Shown one piece after another: positions 17,492-26,494 of a stretch of DNA of 64,000 nucleotides. Origin of the DNA: Clostridia bacterium (GTDB lineage Bacteria > Bacillota > TC1 > UBA5767); the NCBI GenBank assembly GCA_030625965.1, contig DAOUPV010000002.1, positions 38,902-102,901 on the forward strand. The letters are read 5' to 3'. The notes under the pieces were generated by a model that was not told where the DNA came from, ran no database searches, and saw only the letters and a list, made by a program, of their open reading frames with translations. A program made the translations under genes and the position numbers. The stretch's first letter is position 1. Each line of letters starts with the position of its first letter.

Positions 17492-18106
17492 ATGACATAT
17501 AATTTGATAATTGCAGGCATTGGCGGTCAGGGCAGCATTCTGGCTTCCAGAATCGTGGCAGATGCCGCCATTCAAGCTGGTAGTGGAGTAGACGGTGATT
17601 TGAAAGTGAGAGTAGGGGAAACGTTCGGGGCCGCCATGCGTGGTGGATCTGTTGCGTCCCACGTTCGTATCGGGCCAGATGTAGGAGGGCCCCTGGTACC
17701 GAAAAATGCAGCACAGGCGATTCTTGCGCTGGAGCCCCTTGAAGGACTGCGTATAGGGATCCCCTATCTGGCACCTAGCGGCTTGGCAATACTTAACACC
17801 TCCGAGGTTATGCCTATTGATGTGAAAGTGGGCGCTGCTAGCTATCCCAAATTGGAGACGATCAAAGCGGCTCTTGAAAGTCTGGAAGGAAGAGTTTATC
17901 TGCTCGATGCGACCAGTCTGGCGCTGGAGGCCGGTAATGCAAAAACGGTAAGCGCTGTTATGCTGGGCGCCTGGGCAAATCTGGCGGAACTCCCCTTCGC
18001 CCTAGAGCAACTTAAAGAGGCGCTGCAAGGTCGAGTGCCGCCAAAAACGGTTTCTACGAATATGAAAGCATTTCAGCTTGGATTTGAGGCGGTTGCTTCA
18101 GACTAA
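17492..18106 (+). CDS. iorB: Indolepyruvate ferredoxin oxidoreductase beta subunit, copy 1
   Basis: The 204-residue subunit has the gamma-domain start LIIAGIGGQGSILASRIVAD, the VRVGETFGAAMRGGSVASHVRIG block and LEPLEGLR, all shared with the second copy at 34.9 kb. It supplies the CoA-side domain of the IorAB enzyme. It is probably transcribed with iorA-1 and the following symporter. Confidence 0.94.
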   Translation: MTYNLIIAGIGGQGSILASRIVADAAIQAGSGVDGDLKVRVGETFGAAMRGGSVASHVRIGPDVGGPLVPKNAAQAILALEPLEGLRIGIPYLAPSGLAILNTSEVMPIDVKVGAASYPKLETIKAALESLEGRVYLLDATSLALEAGNAKTVSAVMLGAWANLAELPFALEQLKEALQGRVPPKTVSTNMKAFQLGFEAVASD

Positions 18107-18209
18107 AAGATAAGAGGCAGTACGGAATGTGAGGCGATGTCTATGTTGTAGTCCAATAGGTTAGAATGCGAATGAATACATATTCTGAAAACCAGAGGAG
18201 GTATGATTA

Positions 18210-20003
18210 ATGAATACTACTTATATCCTGGTAATTTTGATTGCGTATCTTTTACTCATGATTTACTTGGGTTTCTTCTTCAAAAACAGGATCAACACAT
18301 TCGACGATTTCATCTTAGGAGGGCGAGACTTGCCATGGTTCGTGATTTCCATGACCATGCTGGCGACACTTGCCAATGCACAACAGACGCTCGGTATTGC
18401 AGGTAACAGCTATATTTTGGGCTTGGCCCCTATGCTTTGGTACTTTATTCTGGTAAATATCTTCATTTACCCCCTTATGATTCGTCTAGGTAGTCGGTAC
18501 CGCTATCTGAAATTCTCCACGGTTGTCGATATGGGGGAAGAGCGCTATCCTAACAGCGGCCGGATGACCATTGTACTTAGCATCTGGCAGGTTGCATGGG
18601 CTGTGGTTAGTACGGCAATTTGCATCTTTGGTGGCGGACTCGTGATTGAGACGGTTTTTGGAGTGCCACTCGCATTTGCCTGCGGGATTGTAACGATTAT
18701 TACTGTAGCCTATTGCGTGATGGGCGGCCTCAATGCTGTTGTATTTACCGATACCATTCAATGGCTAATCATCATCGCAGGTACGGCGTTCCTGGTGCCT
18801 GCTGTATTCTCGAAATTCGGTAGTTTCTCTGTCTTCTTCTCCGCCATATTGGGGAGCTCAGGCATGTTACCCGCGGAGGGGGCAACCTTGTGGCCTGGGT
18901 TTACGGACTTGTTTACCTTGCCGCAAGGAGTGACCGCCTTAGGACTGATTTCCATGGGCCTGGCCGGAGCCTTATGGATCCCGATCGATCTGGGCTATAT
19001 GCAGAGAATGCTTTCAGCGAAAGACATCAAGCATAGCCGTAAAGCAGCGTTGGGCTTTCTGGTAATTGTCACGCTTTGGGCGATCATCATGGTTGTGATG
19101 GGTATCTATGGTACAGTGCTGTTCCCGAATGTCGCAAACACGGACACTGTGATTCTGCTGATGGCCGAGGCTGCTATGCCAGGGATAGGCTTGGCCATTT
19201 TCGTGACTGCGATCGCTGCTGCAGTCATGAGTACGGCATCCACCTATATGAATGCGGGGGCTGCCATCATTGCTAAGAATATCTACAAGCGCTTTTTTAA
19301 CAAGAGTGCTGAAGATGCAAAGCTGATTAAAGTTGCCAGGATATCCATCATAATCATTGCTGTAGCAGCGCTTGGATTTGCGCCCTTTGTGCGCAGTAGC
19401 GGTGTGTTCAATACTGCAATCACTTTCCAGATGATCATGTGTGCATCTCTTACACCCCTGATCATACTGAGTACCTACTGGAAGCGAATGACCGAAGGGG
19501 CAGCTTTCTGGGGATGCGTTATTAGTGGCGTGATCACAGCTGCGTTGGTTATGAGAGCTGGTGGTGGCGGTGCGGTATTCTTTGGCGCTGGCATAGCTGG
19601 TATCCCTGCGATTTTTATAGGCCTAGTCCTATCAACGTTAATCTATGTGACATGGAGTATGAATAAACCATACGATGCCAGTAGTGTAGGACCCGCGTTC
19701 AGGAAGATTTTTGAGGGCGAGGAAAAGATGGAGAAAACCTCCAATAGGGACCTGGCCGTTATCGGTACTGCCATTGTTGTTCTCCTGATATCCATCGGCG
19801 TGCGTTCCATTCCGGGCAGAACATTTAATGCCTGGCCAGCGTTGAGCGGTATAGGTGGACGTTTGACCGACTGGTTCCTGATTGCTGACGGAATAGCCAT
19901 CTTCTTCATTTGCCTGTTTATCCTTGGACGTACCTTCAAGTGGGTGGTCGGATTGAAAAAACAGCAGAATGGCGAATCGTTGCCGGAAGACCAATCTGTT
20001 TAG
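18210..20003 (+). CDS. Sodium:solute symporter family transporter
   Basis: The 597-residue membrane protein has about 13 hydrophobic helices and SSS-family marks: FILGGRDLPWF after helix 1, TLANAQQTLGIAGNSY in helix 2, and the GGLNAVVFTDTIQ segment. AGGAGG lies 8 nt before the ATG. It imports a solute with Na+. Position between iorAB-1 and the hydantoinase genes suggests that it takes up a substrate of the island; the solute cannot be read from sequence. The hydrophilic loop KIFEGEEKMEKTSNR precedes the last helices. Confidence 0.88.
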   Translation: MNTTYILVILIAYLLLMIYLGFFFKNRINTFDDFILGGRDLPWFVISMTMLATLANAQQTLGIAGNSYILGLAPMLWYFILVNIFIYPLMIRLGSRYRYLKFSTVVDMGEERYPNSGRMTIVLSIWQVAWAVVSTAICIFGGGLVIETVFGVPLAFACGIVTIITVAYCVMGGLNAVVFTDTIQWLIIIAGTAFLVPAVFSKFGSFSVFFSAILGSSGMLPAEGATLWPGFTDLFTLPQGVTALGLISMGLAGALWIPIDLGYMQRMLSAKDIKHSRKAALGFLVIVTLWAIIMVVMGIYGTVLFPNVANTDTVILLMAEAAMPGIGLAIFVTAIAAAVMSTASTYMNAGAAIIAKNIYKRFFNKSAEDAKLIKVARISIIIIAVAALGFAPFVRSSGVFNTAITFQMIMCASLTPLIILSTYWKRMTEGAAFWGCVISGVITAALVMRAGGGGAVFFGAGIAGIPAIFIGLVLSTLIYVTWSMNKPYDASSVGPAFRKIFEGEEKMEKTSNRDLAVIGTAIVVLLISIGVRSIPGRTFNAWPALSGIGGRLTDWFLIADGIAIFFICLFILGRTFKWVVGLKKQQNGESLPEDQSV

Positions 20004-20089
20004 CCAGAAGAGTTGAGGCTGGTGTAAAGCAAGACTATTCTATATTAGTCATTGACACTAGCTATACCATTAATAGTATAAATTCTTCC

Positions 20090-20118
20090 TTGACAGACTA
20101 AAATGTTTGAAATATGAT
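20090..20118 (+). promoter_or_regulatory. Promoter of leader RNA 2 / hyuA operon
   Basis: TTGACA (20090-20095), 17-bp spacer, TATGAT (20113-20118). Start expected near 20125. Architecture is the same as at 15187-15215. Confidence 0.8.
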
Positions 20119-20124
20119 TAATAT

Positions 20125-20384
20125 ATAAATACAATTACATATAAAGAATTTTGTGAGGTGGGATAGACCCTAGGATCTATCTGAGCTGAAGAAGCTTTTT
20201 AGACGGCAGAGTTCCGTATTTGTTGATGTTCGCCATTTTGGAAATGACAGTCAGTTGTGACGTTTCATTTCATGGCGCATGTGCAAACGGATGCTCCATG
20301 CCTTCCACACTCGCATATGTGACAGTGAATAACGCCACAACTTTCTGCCAACAATGGTAGAAATCAGTTGTGGCGTTATTTTTG
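20125..20384 (+). promoter_or_regulatory. Candidate structured leader RNA (riboswitch/attenuator), copy 2
   Basis: Second copy of the leader seen before iorA-1. Conserved blocks AAAGAATTTTGTGAGGTGGG, CTATCTGAGCTGAAGAAGCT, AGACGGCAGAGTTCCG, GCAAACGGA and CTCGCATATGTGACA are shared. The mid hairpin CGCCAT...ATGGCG (20231-20277) is fully Watson-Crick here but G-U in copy 1. Its loop holds AGTTGTGACGTT (20253-20264), which differs at one base from the terminator 3' arm AGTTGTGGCGTT (20366-20377) and could pair with the 5' arm at 11 of 12 positions. These are hallmarks of mutually exclusive structures. It precedes the hydantoinase gene hyuA by 45 nt. Confidence 0.74.
20331..20383 (+). terminator. 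Regulated terminator in leader RNA 2
   Basis: AACGCCACAACT / AGTTGTGGCGTT is a perfect 12-bp stem, extended by an inner TTCTGCCA / TGGTAGAA stem, followed by ATTTTT. Loop sequence differs from copy 1 while pairing is kept. Confidence 0.9.
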
Positions 20385-20428
20385 TGTGCTGTCGAATTTC
20401 TCAAACAAAAGAGTAAAGGAGTGAAAAA

Positions 20429-22495
20429 ATGAGATATCGAATCGGTGTTGATATTGGAGGGACATTTACTGACTGTGTAGTGATTGGGGATAACAATCAG
20501 ATCCATACATTCAAGGAAATGTCTACTCCGGAAGATCAGTCAATTGGGCTTTACAATGTTATTCATAAAGCGTCTAGTTTTTTCGATAAGGGCTTAGATG
20601 AATTCTTGGAGGGGGCAGACTTATTCGTACATGGGACCACTGTGGCGACCAACACGTTGTTGACAGGTACAGGGGCGAAGACAGGGCTAATCCTGACAAA
20701 AGGTTTTCGGGATACGATAGAGATGCGAAGGGCTCATAAAGACAATATTTGGGATCTCAATCTCTTCACTCCACCACCATTAGTACCCCGTTATTTGCGG
20801 TGTGGTGTGGAAGAACGTATGAATTATTTGGGAGAAGAAGTCCTTCCATTGAATGAGCAGGACGTACTTGATGTGTGTGAAGGATTGAGAGAGGAAAAGG
20901 TAGATGCTGTTGCTATTTGCACACTCTTTTCCTATCTGAATGACAAGAATGAAAAGCGTATTAAGGAGATTGTAGAAGAACAGTTGCCAGATGCGTTTGT
21001 GTCTCGATCCTCTGAAGTATTACCTCAAATCCGCGAGTACGAGAGACAATCGACAACAGTAGCCAATGCCTATGTAGGACCTAAACTGACCGTATACTTG
21101 AAGAATCTAGAAAAGAAACTAAAGAATGACGGACTGAAAAAGGCCTTCTATGTCGTAGCATCCAATGGAGGTATGATGATGGCCGATACAGCGATACGAC
21201 ACGCTTCTGCCACCCTCCTTTCCGGCCCTGCCGCCGGCGCCACAGGTGCTATGTTCTTTGCTAACTTAGTCGATAATCCCAATCTGATCTTGTTGGATAT
21301 GGGTGGTACGTCTTTTGACGTGAGCTTGATTAACAACGCAGGTGTAACTCTATCTACAGAAGGTGAAATCGCTGGCTATCGAGTTGCAAAACCCATGATC
21401 GATATCCACACGATCGGTGCTGGTGGCGGTTCGGTTGCTTGGCTTGACAGCTGGGGGATGATCAACGTCGGACCTGAATCTGCCTATTCGAATCCCGGCC
21501 CTGTCTGTTATGGCCGTGGTGGTGTGAAACCGACGGTGACAGACGCCAATCTCCTGCTTGGGTATTTGAACAAAGACTACTTCCTCGGCGGAGAGATGGA
21601 AATTGACTTTGAAAAGTGCCACAGCATCATGAAAGAGAAAATAGCTGACAAAATGGGTATGAGCGTTGAAGAAGCAGCCAGTGGAGTATTCCAGATCGTC
21701 AACCAGAGCATGGCTGATGCCACCAAGGTGGTTTCTGTGCAAAAAGGGTATGATCCTCGTGAGTTTGCCCTGGTCAGTGCTGGAGGTGCTTGCTCCATCC
21801 ACGCTTGCAAGATTGCAGAAGAGGTTGGCTCCAAGACCATTTACGTACCTAAGGCGGCCTCGGTATTCTGCGCTCTCGGTATGTTAGAATCCGACATCCG
21901 ACTAGACAGTGTACGGAGCTTTACGGGCACCATTCCCGGGATGAATCTGGAGGACATGAATCAGGTCATCGCCGATACGGAACAGACCGCGATGGGCGAA
22001 TTGCTCCAAGAAGGTAGTAGTCGGGAAGAGTCATCTCTGGAACGCTATCTGGACGTACGCTATGTCGGACAGCACCACGAGGTTACCTTGCCTATTCCTA
22101 ACGACTGCACACTAACAGAGAAGCAAGTGGAAGAAATCGCGAACACTTTCCATGAGGCTCACGAACGACTGTACAGTTATAGCACACCTGAAACACCGAT
22201 TGAGATCGTTAACTTACGTATTACGGCAGTCGGCCATGTTGAGAAGACCGGCATGGAGAAAAAGGAAGCGGTCAAGCAGAGTGTAAATGATGCAATCAAG
22301 AATAGAAGAGCGATTTATTTCGAGGAGTATGAAGATTGGAAGGAAGTCCCCGTATATGATCGGAACATGCTCCATCCGGGACATGAAATTGAGGGACCTG
22401 CTGTTTTGGAAGAACGAATTACCACCATCATAGTGCATCCCAAATGGAATGCTAGGATTGATGACTTTGGCAACGTGATCATGGAGGTGAAATAA
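20429..22495 (+). CDS. hyuA: Hydantoinase/oxoprolinase family protein, subunit A
   Basis: The 688-residue protein has the ATP-binding ASKHA start RIGVDIGGTFTDCVVIGD, the hydantoinase-A core ATLLSGPAAGATGAMF and LLDMGGTSFDVSLI, IHTIGAGGGSVAWLD, and a C-terminal oxoprolinase domain. This family includes ATP-dependent N-methylhydantoinase, 5-oxoprolinase and acetone/acetophenone carboxylases, which all phosphorylate a carbonyl or amide. The partner hyuB overlaps by 1 nt. In an island with a carbamoyltransferase and PreA, hydantoin-type ring opening is the best guess; carboxylase activity is the alternative. Controlled by leader RNA 2. Confidence 0.9.
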   Translation: MRYRIGVDIGGTFTDCVVIGDNNQIHTFKEMSTPEDQSIGLYNVIHKASSFFDKGLDEFLEGADLFVHGTTVATNTLLTGTGAKTGLILTKGFRDTIEMRRAHKDNIWDLNLFTPPPLVPRYLRCGVEERMNYLGEEVLPLNEQDVLDVCEGLREEKVDAVAICTLFSYLNDKNEKRIKEIVEEQLPDAFVSRSSEVLPQIREYERQSTTVANAYVGPKLTVYLKNLEKKLKNDGLKKAFYVVASNGGMMMADTAIRHASATLLSGPAAGATGAMFFANLVDNPNLILLDMGGTSFDVSLINNAGVTLSTEGEIAGYRVAKPMIDIHTIGAGGGSVAWLDSWGMINVGPESAYSNPGPVCYGRGGVKPTVTDANLLLGYLNKDYFLGGEMEIDFEKCHSIMKEKIADKMGMSVEEAASGVFQIVNQSMADATKVVSVQKGYDPREFALVSAGGACSIHACKIAEEVGSKTIYVPKAASVFCALGMLESDIRLDSVRSFTGTIPGMNLEDMNQVIADTEQTAMGELLQEGSSREESSLERYLDVRYVGQHHEVTLPIPNDCTLTEKQVEEIANTFHEAHERLYSYSTPETPIEIVNLRITAVGHVEKTGMEKKEAVKQSVNDAIKNRRAIYFEEYEDWKEVPVYDRNMLHPGHEIEGPAVLEERITTIIVHPKWNARIDDFGNVIMEVK

Positions 22496-24255
22496 TGGCT
22501 ATCTCTAATGAAAGAAAAACAGAATTTGAAGGTGCGAAAGATCCGATTACGTTTGCGGTTATCTACAATCGCCTACTGACTATCAACCGTGAAATGGGTA
22601 TCACTATGATTAACACCTCAATCTCACCCATTTTTGCAGAAGTACATGATTTCTCTTGCGCTATCTGTGATTGGGAGAACCGAATCGTATCCCAAGTAGA
22701 CGGCGTCCCCTCGCATACTGCATCAGCCATGGAGTCAGTACGTGCCATTGCAAGGTATTTTGGTGATGATATCAATCCCGGAGATGTGTTTGTTTTGAAC
22801 GATCCTTATAACGGAGGCACACATCTACAGGATGTGACCATCATGAAGCCGGTTTTCTTCGAAGAACGTCTTCAGTTCTTCGCCATCAACCGCGCACACC
22901 ATGGCGACGTGGGAGGAATGGAACCAGGTTCCTATTGTCCGACAGCTACGGAACTTTTCCATGAAGGGATCAGGATTCCACCAGTGCGTATCTACAAGAA
23001 TGAAAAACCGATCCAGGATGTGGTCGATATGATTCGCATCAATACCAGAATGCCAGATGATCTGTGGGTCGATGTAAAAGCTCAGATAGCTTCATGTCGA
23101 GTCGGAGAAAAGCGAATACTGGAAATGATGGAGAAATACGGGGAGAGAAAAACCCGTGAGACCATTGAGGATATCCATATGTATGCGGAAAACCGTATGC
23201 GGGATGAAATCACGAAGCTTCCTGATGGAGTCTACCACGGACATTCAATCCTCGATTCGGATGGATTATCGGACGATCCTATTGATATCAAGGTGACGAT
23301 CACCATTGACGGTGATGAAGCTTTGGTTGATTTCGTAGGTAGCAGCCCACAGGTGACAGGCCCGAGTAACTCTCCCATTGCCAATACAGAGACGTGCGTC
23401 TATGTTGCCTTTCTGACAACAGTCACAACGCCGGATATCCCCCACAATGAAGGAGTATACAGACCGATTAAGATTACAGCTCCAGCTGGCAGTGTAGTCA
23501 ATTCCGAATTTCCGGCCCCGGTAGCGTACTGTACCCTGGATACAGCGTGCGCGATCCTGGAAGCATGTTGGATGGCCATGGCAGATATCCTTCCTGACAG
23601 AGTACCTGCAGGTTGGAATCGCTGGAATGGACCAACCATCACCGGAGTGGATCCACGTAATGAAGCTTTCTACGTCATGTTTGGATTCAACGGTTTTGGC
23701 GGCGCAGGGGCTTCGAAAGGTGAGGATGGACGCCATTACATCGGAGACGGTATTGATCTTGGTGGCTTGATTGCACCCAATATCGAAACCAACGAAGTGG
23801 ATTATCCCCATATCACCGAGTTCAATGAGTTCGATACCGATTCATGTGGGGCAGGTGAATTCAGAGGCGGATGTGGTGCCAAGTACAAGATCAAATACTA
23901 TGATGAGGCTCAAACCGATATGGTGATGTTCGGCGACGGACGGATCAATCCGCCGTATGCCCTGTTTGGTGGAAAGCCAGGTTCGCTGAATATGGCGTAC
24001 ATCAACGAGGGTACAGATAAAGAGGAACTCTTGAAATCCAAGGGCGCCGTGTCGCTGCCGAACGGCGGAAGTTTCTCGACGTATCCGTCTGGTGGAGGCG
24101 GCTGGGGAGATCCCAAAAAGCGTTCTGCCGAAAAGGTGCGGCTGGATGTGAAGAATGGATATATCTCCCGTCAAGCAGCAAACGATGTGTACGGTGTCTC
24201 CCTGACAGATGAGTTGGAGATCAATGTCGAGTCGACAGCGCAATTGCGTAGTTAG
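22495..24255 (+). CDS. hyuB: Hydantoinase/oxoprolinase family protein, subunit B
   Basis: The 586-residue protein is a full hydantoinase-B subunit, with NDPYNGGTHLQDVTIMKPVF, RAHHGDVGGMEPGS and the C-terminal glycine-rich YPSGGGGWGDP typical of the family. Start overlaps the hyuA stop (TAATG), so the two are coupled and likely form the HyuAB complex. The family carries the catalytic metal site in this subunit. Substrate is inferred, not proven: hydantoin, N-methylhydantoin or a substituted hydantoin. Confidence 0.92.
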   Translation: MAISNERKTEFEGAKDPITFAVIYNRLLTINREMGITMINTSISPIFAEVHDFSCAICDWENRIVSQVDGVPSHTASAMESVRAIARYFGDDINPGDVFVLNDPYNGGTHLQDVTIMKPVFFEERLQFFAINRAHHGDVGGMEPGSYCPTATELFHEGIRIPPVRIYKNEKPIQDVVDMIRINTRMPDDLWVDVKAQIASCRVGEKRILEMMEKYGERKTRETIEDIHMYAENRMRDEITKLPDGVYHGHSILDSDGLSDDPIDIKVTITIDGDEALVDFVGSSPQVTGPSNSPIANTETCVYVAFLTTVTTPDIPHNEGVYRPIKITAPAGSVVNSEFPAPVAYCTLDTACAILEACWMAMADILPDRVPAGWNRWNGPTITGVDPRNEAFYVMFGFNGFGGAGASKGEDGRHYIGDGIDLGGLIAPNIETNEVDYPHITEFNEFDTDSCGAGEFRGGCGAKYKIKYYDEAQTDMVMFGDGRINPPYALFGGKPGSLNMAYINEGTDKEELLKSKGAVSLPNGGSFSTYPSGGGGWGDPKKRSAEKVRLDVKNGYISRQAANDVYGVSLTDELEINVESTAQLRS

Positions 24256-24300
24256 TCTAGGAGTGAAGATTCAAGAAAAATTTAATGGAGGTATTTTATT

Positions 24301-25434
24301 ATGAGTGACAGAATTGCAATTCTGGGCGCTGGCAATGGTGGTTTCATGAGTGCGGTCGATATGGCTGGTTTGGGCTATGAAGTTGCGCTATTTGATAGCT
24401 TACCAGGCCGATTGGAAGGTGTAAAGAAGACTGGTGGTATAGAACTGTGTGACATCGATTCCAAGCCTACAGGAGAGTTCGGCAAGGTTAAAGTTGCAGC
24501 TGACGAGATTAAGGATGCAGTAGAGGGAGCCAGTATCATACTGAATCCCGTACCATTCTTCGCAGTGAAAACCTATGCAGATCTGGCTGCGCCGTATATC
24601 ACAGATGGACAGATCATAATCTGTCTCGGCAAAGGTGGTGCTTCCCTGGTCTGGAAGAAAGCATTGGATGATGCGGGCAACAAAGCCGAGGTTTATCTTG
24701 CCGATTGTAATACCTTGCCATACGGCGCATCAAGACTAAATGACACACAGGTGCGTTTGGAAGCACGCACGCAGAATCTGATGTTTGCTACGTTCCCTGC
24801 CAAAGATGCAGATTATATTTGGGAGACGCTTGAAAAGATTTATCCTGAAGAACACGGATATAGCCTGCGACGTGGCCAAAACGTAATCGATACCCTGTTG
24901 GTGGACTACAATGCCATCACGCATACTCCGCCGATGATCTGTAACGCTGCCAGAATCGACAGTGGAGATCCTACTTTCCACTTGTTCGGCGTGGAAGAAA
25001 ATCCCAAGCCAGTTGTCAATTTGATAGAAGGCATTGACAGAGAGCGGATGGCAATCGGTGAGAAACTGGGATTGAAACAGTATCCATTGGAGGAAGAGAT
25101 CTACATGGTCAAATGGAATCGGGAGGGCGCAGATTATGTATTGCCTATCTACGAGGCTATACACACTCCTTTCCTGGAGGTATGCGAGGGCCCATTCAAA
25201 TTGGATGTACGACATCTGGTTGAGGATATTCCGTACGGCTTGGTGACCTATTCTTCACTAGGACGTCTGGTAGGTGTACCCACTCCAGTTTGCGACGCGG
25301 TCACGACGATAGCAGAATCCTTGCTGGGGCGTGATTTCCATAATGAATGTCGCACGACTGCAGAACTTGGACTACCAGACGATTGGTCGGTAGACCAGAT
25401 AAAGCAATATCTACATGAAGGCAAAGTTGAGTAG
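24301..25434 (+). CDS. NAD(P)-dependent octopine/opine dehydrogenase-like protein
   Basis: The 377-residue protein begins with a dinucleotide-binding fold, RIAILGAGNGGFMSAVDMAG, and has the octopine-dehydrogenase C-terminal domain with the NAITHTPPMICNAARID segment containing the likely catalytic His. Family enzymes join or cleave an amino acid and a 2-oxo acid through a secondary amine. GGAGG lies 10 nt upstream. In a catabolic island, oxidative cleavage feeding a 2-oxo acid to IorAB is plausible, but this is inference; a different C-N dehydrogenase activity cannot be excluded. Confidence 0.85.
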   Translation: MSDRIAILGAGNGGFMSAVDMAGLGYEVALFDSLPGRLEGVKKTGGIELCDIDSKPTGEFGKVKVAADEIKDAVEGASIILNPVPFFAVKTYADLAAPYITDGQIIICLGKGGASLVWKKALDDAGNKAEVYLADCNTLPYGASRLNDTQVRLEARTQNLMFATFPAKDADYIWETLEKIYPEEHGYSLRRGQNVIDTLLVDYNAITHTPPMICNAARIDSGDPTFHLFGVEENPKPVVNLIEGIDRERMAIGEKLGLKQYPLEEEIYMVKWNREGADYVLPIYEAIHTPFLEVCEGPFKLDVRHLVEDIPYGLVTYSSLGRLVGVPTPVCDAVTTIAESLLGRDFHNECRTTAELGLPDDWSVDQIKQYLHEGKVE

Positions 25435-25501
25435 TTGGCGCATACAAGCAGTCTGTATTCAAATCTAGTGTTTGGTAAAAAAAAGATATGGAGGAATTAG
25501 C

Positions 25502-26494
25502 ATGAGAGAGTTACAAGGAAGAAGCATCTTAGGTATCAACGAACTTACTGCAGATGAAATCAGATTTATTCTCGACACATCCCACGACTTCAAGCGTAAG
25601 TGGAAGACCGGGGAGCTCCACGAATATCTTCGGGGCAAGAGTCTTGCCGGTATCTTTGCAACCCAGTCTACTCGCACAAGCTCATCATTCGAAACGGCCA
25701 TGACTGCTTTGGGAGGCCATATGCTGTGGTTGGACAAAAGCCGCATCTGGGCAGGTACAGCAGCAGCTGAATCCTGGCCTGATACCATCAGAACCCTTAC
25801 AAGATACGTGCACGGGATCGCCTATCGTCCAGTGAATCGCCAGATGTTGGATTTGACTGAAGAATTGGCAAGTGTTCCCGTCATCAATGCTTCATGTCCG
25901 GTCGAGCATCCTACCCAGGCGCTTGCAGACGTGATGACCATGCAGGAGCATGGCGGCGGCAGCGTCAAGAAAGCCAAGGTGGCTTTACTCTGGGGCTACG
26001 GAGAATTGAATCCTCCTTGCGGCCTACCCAACTCAACGCTGGCCATGGCCACACGCATGGGCTTTGATGTCAGCATCGCATGTCCCGAAGGCATGGATCC
26101 GGACGCCAATTATATTAATGCAGCCATGAAGGAAAGCACTGCGGGCGGATCGAAGATCGAGATTGTGCGGTCTTATGAAGAAGCCACCAAGGACGCTGAC
26201 TTCATAAACGTATATTCTTGGGTGAGTCCTGAAATCTTTGCGGAAGGTCCGGAAACCGGATATCGTGGCAATCCTGAATTCGCGAAATATAAGGAATCAC
26301 TCAAGGACTGGTGTGTTACTAAGGACATAGTCAATACAGCGCCTAAGAGTGTCAAAGTTATGCATTGCCTACCGGCAGCCCGTGAAGAAGAGGTTACGAG
26401 TGAAGTGCTTGATGCGCCCAATTCCATCATCTTTGATGAGGCAGAAAACAGAATGCATACGATTAAGGCTTTGCTAGCACTTACGCTAGGATAA
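25502..26494 (+). CDS. ygeW: YgeW-type carbamoyltransferase
   Basis: Start MRELQGRSILGINELT behind GGAGG gives 330 residues. It belongs to the aspartate/ornithine carbamoyltransferase fold: carbamoyl-phosphate loop STRTSSSFE (56-64), HPTQALAD (136-143) and HCLPA near the C-terminus. The second arginine of the usual STRTRxSFE is serine here. The insertion after LLWGYGELNPPC and overall length fit YgeW, the knotted carbamoyltransferase of purine/ureide clusters. It may run in the catabolic direction, turning a carbamoylated product plus phosphate into carbamoyl phosphate. No carbamate kinase gene is in the window. Confidence 0.84.
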   Translation: MRELQGRSILGINELTADEIRFILDTSHDFKRKWKTGELHEYLRGKSLAGIFATQSTRTSSSFETAMTALGGHMLWLDKSRIWAGTAAAESWPDTIRTLTRYVHGIAYRPVNRQMLDLTEELASVPVINASCPVEHPTQALADVMTMQEHGGGSVKKAKVALLWGYGELNPPCGLPNSTLAMATRMGFDVSIACPEGMDPDANYINAAMKESTAGGSKIEIVRSYEEATKDADFINVYSWVSPEIFAEGPETGYRGNPEFAKYKESLKDWCVTKDIVNTAPKSVKVMHCLPAAREEEVTSEVLDAPNSIIFDEAENRMHTIKALLALTLG

